A DNA stretch of 13,876 nucleotides from assembly GCA_946494635.1 (NCBI GenBank), contig CAMMCS010000033.1, positions 1 through 13,876 of the forward strand. Reading direction: 5' to 3'. Of the stretch, positions 1-6,877 are shown piece by piece; the first letter of the stretch is position 1; every line of letters begins with the position of its first letter. A program made the translations under genes and the position numbers. The notes beneath the pieces were generated by a model, which worked only from the letters and a program-made list of their open reading frames with translations, was not told where the DNA came from and did not search any database. The stretch is from an uncultured Oscillibacter sp. Its GTDB lineage: Bacteria; Bacillota; Clostridia; Oscillospirales; Oscillospiraceae.

Positions 1-361
1 CGCCCAGCAGGGCGTCGGCATAGCCCATCTTCACCAGCATGGTGCCGAAGTAGTTGGGCTGCTTGAGGAGCTTGCGGCACTCCTCCTCGGTCTGCTTGCC
101 CTTGCGCAGCTCCAACAGGGTGGAGACCATCTTCTCCATGTCGGCGAAGGCCTCCGGGTCGATCATCTCGGCGCCCCGGATATTGAAGCCGGCCTCCTCC
201 GCGGCGGCCTGGATGGCATCGGGGTTGCCCACCAGGACAGGGGTCAGGAAGGTGCCGGACAGCAGCCGGGCAGACGCCTCCAGAATCCGGGGATCGGTGC
301 CCTCGGTGAAGACAATCCGGCGGGGATGGGCCTTCAGCTTCTTAATCAAAAATTCAAACAT
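1..361 (-). CDS. pta: Phosphate acetyltransferase, N-terminal part (cut by window edge)
   Basis: The first 120 residues are visible; the rest lies beyond base 1. Pta moves the acetyl group between acetyl-CoA and acetyl phosphate, and with acetate kinase makes ATP and acetate in fermenting anaerobes. The start MFEFLIKKLKAHPRRIVFTE, followed by a segment reading DPRILEASARLL and then a VLVGNP strand, is the usual N-terminus of the PTA_PTB family. The later KQPNYFGTMLVKMGYADALL stretch also fits Pta (family knowledge). The ATG at 359-361 has a GGAGG ribosome site at 370-374, eight bases upstream. The gene has its own promoter in the divergent spacer. Butyryltransferase or EutD relatives share this fold, but the N-terminal wording favours Pta. 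Confidence 0.9.
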   Translation of the reverse strand, partial: MFEFLIKKLKAHPRRIVFTEGTDPRILEASARLLSGTFLTPVLVGNPDAIQAAAEEAGFNIRGAEMIDPEAFADMEKMVSTLLELRKGKQTEEECRKLLKQPNYFGTMLVKMGYADALLG

Positions 362-413
362 CTCTGTTTCCTCCAAAAACCTACAGATTTGGGTGAAAAA
401 TTCAACTAACCTC

Positions 414-441
414 ATTATACACGACTCTCCGGCTGGGTCAA
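414..441 (-). promoter_or_regulatory. Sigma-A type promoter for pta
   Basis: On the minus strand a TTGACC -35 box (436-441) and a perfect TATAAT -10 box (414-419) are separated by 16 bp, about 53 bases before the pta start codon. The surrounding DNA is AT-rich, in contrast to the GC-rich genes either side. This is a sequence match only; the transcription start would fall near 407. Confidence 0.75.
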
Positions 442-582
442 TTGGAAAATCGAAATATCTCCACAAAATTTGCTCTGATTTCCGTTCGCCCATTGGAGAG
501 GAATGATTCTATACAAGATCATGTGGTTGGGAAATCAGCAAAAACACAAGAAATAGAGGAACTTTTTTTAACAATTTTAGAC

Positions 583-611
583 TTGACGCGGAGGGGAAAA
601 AAGGTTATGAT
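583..611 (+). promoter_or_regulatory. Sigma-A type promoter for the M23 peptidase gene
   Basis: TTGACG (583-588) and TATGAT (606-611) are separated by exactly 17 bp, close to the housekeeping consensus. The predicted transcription start near 618 leaves a leader of about 45 bases before the ATG at 664. A 6-bp inverted repeat, TTACAA (611-616) and TTGTAA (628-633), straddles the predicted start and could be an operator. Confidence 0.75.
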
Positions 612-663
612 TACAAACGGTAACAAATTGTAACTATTTTTACAGGACGTTTACGGAGACGAT

Positions 664-2499
664 ATGAGCGAGCATACAAAAAACAACGCGTATCACGCGC
701 ATGGGTCCCGCAGGGGCGGAAAACGTCTGGCTGCGGGGCCGGCTCCCCGCCGGAGAGAGACTGGCCGGGAGGAGCGGCAGGCCGCCGCTTCCACAGCGGT
801 GAAACCCCTGATTCCCGAATGGGCGGAGGAGCAGCCTTCCGCCGTGAGGGCAGAGAGGCGTCCCCGCCGCAGCCTGAAGGCCGCGGTGCGGTCCTGGCAG
901 GAGTCCGATGGGGAGATCAGCCCCGCTGTAACGGCCTATTACGCGCTGCAGGAGAAGCTCAAGACTTTGCGCCGCCACTGGCGCCGACTGGTGCGGGAGA
1001 AGCGTGCCCGCCGTTTTCCGGAATCTGAGCGGCTGCCCGTGCAGCTTCTGCTGCTGGCCTGGGGCCTGGTGCCCATGCTGGGCGGGATTCTTGGCGAGCG
1101 GCTGCACACGCAGCGGAAGCGGCGGCAGGACCGGAGCTTCGCCCTGCGGGCAAAGCTGGGGCGCTGGAAGGTCCATCCCGCGGTGTGCCTGGGCCTGGGC
1201 GGCGTGCTGGCGGCGGCGGGCCTCTTCTGTTCCATCTATACCTTCGGCACAACGGTCCGCTATGACGGCGAGGTGGTGGCGGCGGTCACCTCCCAGTCCG
1301 CGGCGGAGGAGGCCGCGGCAGATCTGGAGGCGGTCACCACCCGGACGCTGGGCCAGACCTATACCATTGACGAGTCCCTGATCCAGTACGACTCCGGCCT
1401 GCTGCGCCGGCAGGACCTGGTGGATGAGACCACGCTGGAGGAGGATCTGTCCCAGGAGATCGGCCTGGTGACACAGGCTTACAGCCTGTATGTGGATGGT
1501 GAGCTGATCGGCGCCACGCCTTACGAGGGCGCGCTGGAGGAGCTGCTTGGCCAGCTTCAGAGCACCGCCTCAGATGAGAGCACCATCTCCTGCGAGTTTG
1601 CGGAGGATGTGGAGATCAAGCATGAGTACGTCCCCACAGAGAAGCTGATGAACCTGGGCTATCTGGCGGAGACCCTGTACAGCACCAAGACCGCTGAGGT
1701 CACCTACACAGTCAAGGCGGGGGACACCTGGTCCGAGATCGCGGAGGATCACGACATGACCTCCAAGGAGCTTTTGGAGATGAACCCCGGATATGACATC
1801 GACAAGCTCCAGATCGGCGAAGTGCTGACCCTCTCAGAGGCCGTGCCCTATCTGACGGTGACGGTGAAGCAGCGGGAGCACTACCTGGAAGACGTCATGT
1901 ACGATGTGGAGTATACGGATTCCGCATATCTCTACAAGGGCGACTATGAGGTCACCTCTCCCGGTGAATACGGCGCCGCCGATGTGGTGGCCAACGTCAC
2001 CTATGTCAACGGCGTGGAGACGGAGCGGACGGTCCTCTCCTCCGTCCTGCTGAAGGAGCCGGTGACAGAGCAGCGGCTCCAGGGCACCAAGGAGCGGCCC
2101 ACCTGGTTCCCGACCGGAACCTTCCGCTGGCCCATCAGCGGCCGGATCACCTCCTATTTCGGCGGACGGTCCTCTCCCGGCGGCATCGGGTCCACCAACC
2201 ACCAGGGCATCGACATTGCCGGCAGTTACGGCATCCCGGTCTACGCGGCGGACGGCGGCACGGTCACCTATGCCGGCTGGATGGGCGGCTACGGCTACCT
2301 GGTACAGATCGACCACGGCAACGGCTATGTGACCCGGTATGGACACAACTCCAGCCTGACGGTGTCTGTGGGCGAGCATGTCTACAAGGGCCAGCAGATT
2401 GCCCGGGTGGGTTCCACCGGAAACTCCACCGGCAACCACTGCCACTTTGAGATCCGTTACAATGGCGTGGCCCGAAACCCGCTGAACTACCTTCCCTGA
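664..2499 (+). CDS. Membrane-anchored LysM-G5-M23 peptidoglycan endopeptidase
   Basis: This 611-residue cell-wall hydrolase cuts peptide cross-links in peptidoglycan using zinc. From the N-terminus it has a long Arg-rich region (about 1-124), a hydrophobic stretch (about 125-143), a short very basic segment, a clear transmembrane helix (about 171-195), an extracellular region of about 150 residues, a LysM domain (about 346-391, beginning YTVKAGDTWSEIA), a G5-like domain (about 397-475) and a C-terminal M23 domain (about 490-608). Zinc and catalytic residues are intact: H513 and D517 in NHQGIDIA, H561, and H592/H594 in NHCHFEI. LysM and G5 bind glycan, so the enzyme should sit outside, tethered to the membrane. 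The ATG at 664 has GGAG at 655-658, five bases away. The gene has its own promoter and terminator, so it is monocistronic. The basic N-terminus is unusually long. The domain call is firm; substrate and biological role (growth or sporulation) are open. Confidence 0.9.
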   Translation: MSEHTKNNAYHAHGSRRGGKRLAAGPAPRRRETGREERQAAASTAVKPLIPEWAEEQPSAVRAERRPRRSLKAAVRSWQESDGEISPAVTAYYALQEKLKTLRRHWRRLVREKRARRFPESERLPVQLLLLAWGLVPMLGGILGERLHTQRKRRQDRSFALRAKLGRWKVHPAVCLGLGGVLAAAGLFCSIYTFGTTVRYDGEVVAAVTSQSAAEEAAADLEAVTTRTLGQTYTIDESLIQYDSGLLRRQDLVDETTLEEDLSQEIGLVTQAYSLYVDGELIGATPYEGALEELLGQLQSTASDESTISCEFAEDVEIKHEYVPTEKLMNLGYLAETLYSTKTAEVTYTVKAGDTWSEIAEDHDMTSKELLEMNPGYDIDKLQIGEVLTLSEAVPYLTVTVKQREHYLEDVMYDVEYTDSAYLYKGDYEVTSPGEYGAADVVANVTYVNGVETERTVLSSVLLKEPVTEQRLQGTKERPTWFPTGTFRWPISGRITSYFGGRSSPGGIGSTNHQGIDIAGSYGIPVYAADGGTVTYAGWMGGYGYLVQIDHGNGYVTRYGHNSSLTVSVGEHVYKGQQIARVGSTGNSTGNHCHFEIRYNGVARNPLNYLP

Positions 2500-2519
2500 A
2501 ATCCCTGAAATCTTTTGAA

Positions 2520-2550
2520 CCCCCCGGCCGGACCCCGGCCGGGGGGTTTT
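2520..2550 (+). terminator. Rho-independent terminator of the M23 gene
   Basis: A perfect 12-bp GC stem (2520-2531 with 2535-2546) closes a 3-base loop and is followed by TTTT. It lies 20 bases after the stop codon. It separates the peptidase gene from the integrase gene downstream. Confidence 0.92.
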
Positions 2551-2616
2551 GCATATGGAAAACTCCGCGAGGCAGGCCCAAATTCGGCAAGGATTCTGCC
2601 GGGAAGAAGAATCTGC

Positions 2617-2625
2617 TGCGATAAT
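2617..2625 (+). promoter_or_regulatory. Possible extended -10 promoter for the integrase gene
   Basis: TGC followed by GATAAT (2620-2625) resembles an extended -10 element, about 30 bases before the start codon. No good -35 box sits at the right distance. A promoter is expected here because a strong terminator lies just upstream, but this exact site is a weak match. Confidence 0.3.
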
Positions 2626-2643
2626 TGGGCATTTTAAAGAGAG

Positions 2644-2648
2644 GGAGG
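2644..2648 (+). promoter_or_regulatory. Ribosome site deciding the integrase start
   Basis: GGAGG ends at 2648. The first in-frame ATG (2650) is only one base away, too close for initiation. The second ATG (2656) is seven bases away, which is ideal. The shorter start is therefore preferred, removing two residues. Confidence 0.75.
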
Positions 2649-2655
2649 AATGCCC

Positions 2656-3747
2656 ATGTCCAGAAAAACGATTGAAAAAAATCTTGCTTTTGATACGGAA
2701 AGAAACCTGTACTATGTGGCGTTTCGGGAAAACGGCCGCCGCATCACCCGGACGTACCGCACCTGGGAAGAGGCCCGCTCCGCCTTGGAGCAGGGGCCGC
2801 GCCGATTCCCGGACCGGAAATGGACGCTGGAGGAGTGGCTGGCCTTCTGGCTGGAGGAAATTGCGTCCCACGGCCTGGCAGAGACGACGCTGTACGCCTA
2901 CCGGAATATGATCCGGTGCCACCTGCAGCCTGAGCTGGGAGCGATCCCGCTGGCAGAGCTTACGCCCATGCGGATCCAGGCATATCTGCAGGGGCGGATC
3001 AACCGCGGCCTGTCGCCCAACACCGTGGTCAAGCACTATGTTATGCTGAACACGGCCCTGTCCCTGGCGGTGCGGCTGGAGGTGCTGGAACGCAATCCTA
3101 TGGACCGCGTGATCCCGCCCCGGCGGCAGGAGGCCCGGATCAGCTTTTATTCCCCGGAGCAGATGCAGCGCCTTTTTGCGGCGGTGGAGGGCACGCACCT
3201 GGAACTGCCGGTCAAGCTGGCGGCCTATCTGGGGCTGCGCCGCAGCGAGATCTGCGGCCTCCGCTGGGAGAATGTGGACCTGGAGGCAGGGCTCCTCTCC
3301 ATCCGCGAGGTGCGGACGGAGGTGGGGGGCAGCGTGGTGCTGAAGGCACCGAAAACCAGGACCTCCGCCCGGCGGCTGGGGATCGGAGGGCTGCGGGATC
3401 TGCGGCGGGTACTCCGCCAGGCGTGGGAGCACAGGCGCAGCGATGACCCGAAGGAGTGGGTGGTCCTGCGCCGGGACGGCACCCCTCCGGACCCGGATCT
3501 GCTCACCCGGGACCTGATGATGGCGGTGCGGCGAAGCGGCCTGCCCCGGATCACCCTGCATGGGCTTCGGCACAGCTTCGCCTCTGTGGCCAACAGTCAG
3601 GGTGTGCCCATGTTCGATATTTCCCGGACGCTGGGCCACAGCTCTCTGTCTGTGACCAGCAGCATCTACACCCACCTTTTTGACACCACGGAATCCCGCG
3701 CCCTGGCGGCCGTGGCCCGGGCCATAGAGGGCGGACATGAAATTTGA
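2656..3747 (+). CDS. Tyrosine recombinase (phage/ICE-type integrase)
   Basis: This 363-residue site-specific recombinase cuts and rejoins DNA through a phosphotyrosine intermediate. An N-terminal arm-binding region (about 1-45, with the YYVAFRENGRR strand pattern) is followed by a SAM-like core-binding domain (about 57-150) and the catalytic domain (about 165-355). All catalytic residues are visible: Arg195 in GLRRSE, Lys233 in APKT, His302 and Arg305 in HGLR, His328 in TLGH and nucleophile Tyr338 in IYTH. The arm domain argues against a XerC/D housekeeping recombinase and for a prophage or ICE integrase. No excisionase, relaxase, replication or phage gene is nearby; the neighbours are chromosomal housekeeping genes. 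Base composition resembles the neighbours apart from an AT-richer first 60 bases. It may be a remnant of an old element or a domesticated recombinase. The gene looks intact. Confidence 0.92.
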   Translation: MSRKTIEKNLAFDTERNLYYVAFRENGRRITRTYRTWEEARSALEQGPRRFPDRKWTLEEWLAFWLEEIASHGLAETTLYAYRNMIRCHLQPELGAIPLAELTPMRIQAYLQGRINRGLSPNTVVKHYVMLNTALSLAVRLEVLERNPMDRVIPPRRQEARISFYSPEQMQRLFAAVEGTHLELPVKLAAYLGLRRSEICGLRWENVDLEAGLLSIREVRTEVGGSVVLKAPKTRTSARRLGIGGLRDLRRVLRQAWEHRRSDDPKEWVVLRRDGTPPDPDLLTRDLMMAVRRSGLPRITLHGLRHSFASVANSQGVPMFDISRTLGHSSLSVTSSIYTHLFDTTESRALAAVARAIEGGHEI

Positions 3748-3852
3748 TCTGAATTTAACCTGTTTGTGATTTTCGATTTTATATTGCTATGCCAGTCTGT
3801 TATATGGGAAATACCGTGCCCTGGCGGGCACGGAAGGAGGAACATCTATCGC
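3748..3852 (+). promoter_or_regulatory. ppx leader with hairpin abutting the ribosome site
   Basis: This 105-base AT-rich gap has no terminator for the integrase gene. A TGT plus TATATG (3798-3806) could be an extended -10 element, but no clear -35 box is seen. Downstream, 3814-3821 pairs perfectly with 3826-3833 (8 bp, loop TGGC). The AAGGAGG ribosome site (3834-3840) begins on the very next base. No T-run follows, so this is not a terminator. It may influence ribosome access to ppx mRNA or act as a 5' stabiliser. Confidence 0.4.
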
Positions 3853-4758
3853 ATGAAGATCGCCATTGTGGATCTGGGATCCAATACGGTCCGCCTCTCT
3901 GTATATCATACGAGGCCGGACAGGGGCTTTGATTTGCTGTTTTCGGAAAAAGAAATGGCAGGATTGGTCAGCTACGTCCGCGGCGGCGTGCTGTCGCCGG
4001 AGGGGATCCAGCGGGCCTGCCAGGCAATCCGGGATTTTCAGTCCCTGCTGCGCCAGTTTGACCTGGGGGCGCCCCGCGTGTTTGCCACCGCGTCACTGCG
4101 GAATATCCGGAATACGGAGGAGGCGGTGGCGGAAATCCGGGAGGCCACCGGCGTGGAAGTGGACGTGATCTCCGGAGAGCTGGAGGCCAAGCTGGGCTAT
4201 TACGGCACCCGGCTGACCACGAACCTGCGGGACGGCGCTGTATTTGACATCGGCGGCGGCAGCACGGAGATCCTGGAGGTCCGGGGCGGCGAGATCCGCA
4301 AGGCCCAGAGCCTGCCCATTGGGTCCCTGGAGCTGTTCAACCGCTGGGTGGATGGCCTGTGGCCCCGGGACAAGGAGCTGAAAAAAATCCGGGAGGATGT
4401 TGCAGCCGCCCTCCACCAGGCGCGTCTGCCCGAGGAGCCGGTGGGGAAGGTCTGCGGCGTGGGCGGGACCGCCCGGGCGGCGCTGAAGATCGCCAACGCC
4501 TGGTATGACAAGCCGGCGGGCAACCGGAGGCTGACGCCGGCAGAGCTGCGCCGCCTGCGGAAAATGCTGTGCAAGCGGGATCACCAGGCCCGGCGGCTGA
4601 TTCTGCGCCACTGCCCGGATCGTGTCCACACAATTCTGCCGGGACTGGTGCTGATGGAGACGCTGGTGAGCGCGCTGTGTGAGGAGGAGCTGTATATCAG
4701 CCCCTATGGCGTCAGGGAGGGGTATTTGTGTCACAAACTGCTGAGCGATGGGATCTGA
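3853..4758 (+). CDS. ppx: Ppx/GppA family exopolyphosphatase
   Basis: This 301-residue member of the ASKHA fold releases phosphate from polyphosphate ends, or hydrolyses pppGpp in GppA-type relatives. Seen motifs are the phosphate-1 loop DLGSNTVRLSVY (7-18), the probable catalytic Glu in SGELEAKLGYYG (about 109), the phosphate-2 loop FDIGGGSTEI (131-140), GVGGTARA (202-209) and a C-terminal GVREG (286-290). It is the short two-lobed form, lacking the extra C-terminal HD-like domain of E. coli Ppx. The ATG at 3853 gives the canonical N-terminus MKIAIVDLGSN; AAGGAGG lies 12 bases upstream, slightly far. A longer frame from GTG 3766 has no ribosome site and runs through the leader. It overlaps ppk1 by 31 nt, which supports a polyP role over a purely pppGpp role. 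Substrate preference cannot be read from sequence. Confidence 0.9.
   Translation: MKIAIVDLGSNTVRLSVYHTRPDRGFDLLFSEKEMAGLVSYVRGGVLSPEGIQRACQAIRDFQSLLRQFDLGAPRVFATASLRNIRNTEEAVAEIREATGVEVDVISGELEAKLGYYGTRLTTNLRDGAVFDIGGGSTEILEVRGGEIRKAQSLPIGSLELFNRWVDGLWPRDKELKKIREDVAAALHQARLPEEPVGKVCGVGGTARAALKIANAWYDKPAGNRRLTPAELRRLRKMLCKRDHQARRLILRHCPDRVHTILPGLVLMETLVSALCEEELYISPYGVREGYLCHKLLSDGI
4715..4720 (+). promoter_or_regulatory. Ribosome site for ppk1 inside ppx
   Basis: GGGAGG lies within the ppx coding region, seven bases before a GTG at 4728. This spacing decides the ppk1 start, since no ATG fits as well. Because it sits inside ppx, ribosomes translating ppx pass over it, which suggests translational coupling. 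Confidence 0.75.
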
Positions 4759-6827
4759 GCTACACCCAGAACCGGGAGCTGAGCTGGCTGGCCTTTGACC
4801 AGCGGGTGATGGAGGAGGCAGCGGACCCATCTGTGCCGCTGATGGAGCGGCTGCGATTCCTCTCCATTTTTACCAGTAATCTGGATGAGTTTTTCATGGT
4901 CCGGGTGGGGAGCCTGACGGACCTTGCCCTGGTGGCGCCCGATTCCCAGGAGAACAAGGGCGGATTCTCTCCGGCGGAGCAGCTGCGGCGGATTTATGCC
5001 GCCGTCACCCCGCTGATCCATCGGCGGGATCAGGTGTACCGGGAGGTGATGGAGTCCCTGGCCGGCCACGGCGTGGTGGACGTGCCCTATAAGGAGCTGA
5101 AAAACGGGGAGCGGAATCATGTCCGGACCTGGTATAAGGAGACGGTGCGGCCGCTGCTGACCGCCCAGATTATCGACCCCAGCCATCCCTTTCCCCATTT
5201 GAAAAACAAGACCCTGTATGCCGCCGCCCTCCTGCGGGAGGGGGATAAGCGCAGGCTCGGCATTGTGGGCGTTCCGGATGTGGTTCCGCCCATTGTGATG
5301 CTGCCGGGACGGCCCGGCGCCTTTGTGCGGACCGAGGACGTGCTGCTTCATCACCTGAGGAAGCTGTTTAAAATTTACCAGGTGGAGGAGCAGGCGGTGA
5401 TCTCCGTCACCCGGAACGCCGATCTGAGCTACGATGAGGCCATGGACCAGGAGGATCTGGACCTGCGGGCCCAGATGGCCAAACTCCTGCGCCAGAGAGA
5501 GCGGCTGGCGCCCGTGCGCCTGGAGATGCAGGGAGAGGCTCCGGCCCTGCGGGAACTGCTGCTCCAGCGGCTCAAGCTGACACCTGAGCAGAGCTATGTA
5601 TGCGCCTGCCCCCTGGTGCTCAAATACGCCTACCAGCTGGGCAGCCTGGATGCAGCGCTGTTCTACCCGCCGCACGCGCCTGCGTATCCTGCATGGCTGG
5701 ACAGGGAGATCCCCATGTGGGAGCAGATCCAGCAGCGGGATCTGCTGCTGTTTTATCCGTACCACTCCATGCAGCCGTTTCTGGACCTGCTGCGGCAGTC
5801 CTCCAGGGACCCGGCCGTGGTGTCCATCCAGATGACCATTTACCGGGTGGCCCGCAATTCCAGCGTGGTGAAATCTCTGTGCGCGGCGGCGGAAAACGGC
5901 AAGGCTGTCACCGTGCTGGTGGAGCTGCGAGCCCGTTTTGACGAGGGAAACAACATCACCTGGGCCCAGGAGCTGGAAGAGGCGGGATGCCGGGTGATCT
6001 ACGGCCCGCCCGGCTACAAGTGCCACGGGAAGATCTGCCTCATTACGCGAAAGGACCGGGCGGGGCTCTCTTACGTCACCCAGATCGGCACCGGGAATTA
6101 CAATGAGAAGACCGCATCCCTCTACACAGATTTCTGCCTGATGACGGCAGACCGGGCTGTTGCCGCCGACGGAGTGGCCTTTTTCCAGAACATGCTCATC
6201 GGCGACCTGCGGGGCAGTTACGCGAAGCTCCTGGTGGCGCCGGTGTCCCTGAAGCAGACGCTGATCCGCCTCATCGACGGGGAGATTGCCCGCGGCCAGC
6301 GGGGGCGCATCATCCTGAAGACCAATGCCGTTACGGAGCGGGAGCTGATTGACAAGCTGGCGGAGGCCTCCCAGGCCGGGGTACGGGTGGATTTGATTGT
6401 CCGGGGGATCTGCTGCCTGGTGCCGGGCGTCCCCGGCAAGACGGAAAACATCACCGTGACCAGTGTCGTGGGGGAGTTCCTGGAGCACTCCCGTATATAT
6501 TGCTTTGGCGAAGGCGCTCTGCGCCAGATCTACCTATCCTCCGCAGACATTATGACCCGCAACCAGGAACGGCGTGTGGAGATTGCCTGCCCGGTGGAGA
6601 GCCAGGAGATCCGGGACTTTCTCTCCGATTATCTGGCCAGGCTTCTGGGGGACAATGTGAAGGCCCGGCGGCTGCAGCCGGACGGCCGGTTTGTCCGCGT
6701 GGAGGCAAATGGAGCGGCCCCGGTTTCCGTGCAGCAGTACTACCTGGATCATCTGCCGGAATTTCAGGCCTCTCAGGCAAAACGGCCCCACTGGAGGCTG
6801 GCGGACCTGTTCCGGAAACGAAAATAA
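4728..6827 (+). CDS. ppk1: Polyphosphate kinase 1
   Basis: This 699-residue enzyme polymerises the ATP gamma-phosphate into inorganic polyphosphate, reversibly. The length is typical of PPK1. The order is an N-terminal helical domain (NRELSWLAFDQRV, about 15-27; SNLDEFFMVRVG, 50-61), a middle domain (about 110-320) and two phospholipase-D-like C-terminal domains. The autophosphorylated histidine is His433 in KCHGK, close to position 435 of E. coli PPK. A second conserved His587 lies in GEFLEHSR. Further signatures are ELRARFDEGNNI (399-410), IGTGNYNEKTASLYTD (453-468) and SSADIMTRN (604-612). The start is a GTG with GGGAGG seven bases upstream, overlapping ppx by 31 nt in a different frame. 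The protein ends in a basic RKRK. A bidirectional terminator follows at once. Identification is firm. Confidence 0.97.
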   Translation: MSQTAERWDLSYTQNRELSWLAFDQRVMEEAADPSVPLMERLRFLSIFTSNLDEFFMVRVGSLTDLALVAPDSQENKGGFSPAEQLRRIYAAVTPLIHRRDQVYREVMESLAGHGVVDVPYKELKNGERNHVRTWYKETVRPLLTAQIIDPSHPFPHLKNKTLYAAALLREGDKRRLGIVGVPDVVPPIVMLPGRPGAFVRTEDVLLHHLRKLFKIYQVEEQAVISVTRNADLSYDEAMDQEDLDLRAQMAKLLRQRERLAPVRLEMQGEAPALRELLLQRLKLTPEQSYVCACPLVLKYAYQLGSLDAALFYPPHAPAYPAWLDREIPMWEQIQQRDLLLFYPYHSMQPFLDLLRQSSRDPAVVSIQMTIYRVARNSSVVKSLCAAAENGKAVTVLVELRARFDEGNNITWAQELEEAGCRVIYGPPGYKCHGKICLITRKDRAGLSYVTQIGTGNYNEKTASLYTDFCLMTADRAVAADGVAFFQNMLIGDLRGSYAKLLVAPVSLKQTLIRLIDGEIARGQRGRIILKTNAVTERELIDKLAEASQAGVRVDLIVRGICCLVPGVPGKTENITVTSVVGEFLEHSRIYCFGEGALRQIYLSSADIMTRNQERRVEIACPVESQEIRDFLSDYLARLLGDNVKARRLQPDGRFVRVEANGAAPVSVQQYYLDHLPEFQASQAKRPHWRLADLFRKRK

Positions 6828-6865
6828 ACACACCCCGCTCCGGACTGGGAGCGGGGTGTGCTTTT
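6821..6865. terminator. Bidirectional terminator between ppk1 and udp
   Basis: A perfect 13-bp stem (6829-6841 with 6848-6860) has a 6-base loop. On the plus strand it is followed by CTTTT. On the minus strand it is followed by TTTATTTT, which overlaps the end of ppk1. It can therefore stop transcripts from both convergent genes. Confidence 0.92.
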
Positions 6866-6877
6866 GAGAGGGCAGGA

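Larger units (their letters stand above)
375..663. other. AT-rich divergent spacer between pta and the M23 gene
   Basis: This stretch of about 290 bases has no supported gene. It carries the pta promoter (minus), the M23 gene promoter (plus) and an inverted repeat with TGTWAH-like hexamers around 610-634. An open frame at 442-633 is short and AT-rich, crosses the plus-strand promoter and has no convincing ribosome site or family resemblance, so it is not called as a gene. Confidence 0.7.

Noticed and set aside
442..633. Open frame of 63 codons in the divergent spacer
   Set aside because: It crosses the plus-strand promoter, has no convincing ribosome site, and shows AT-rich random-looking composition.
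1834..3738. 634-codon open frame on the minus strand
   Set aside because: It is antisense to the M23 gene, the terminator and the integrase gene; rich in Arg, His, Pro and Gly as expected for a shadow frame in GC-rich DNA.
3766..3852. GTG start giving a 29-residue longer Ppx
   Set aside because: No ribosome site; the extension runs through the leader hairpin, and the family N-terminus begins at MKIAIVDLGSN.
4731..6488. 585-codon open frame antisense to ppk1
   Set aside because: Shadow of ppk1; His/Gln/Leu-rich with no recognisable motifs.
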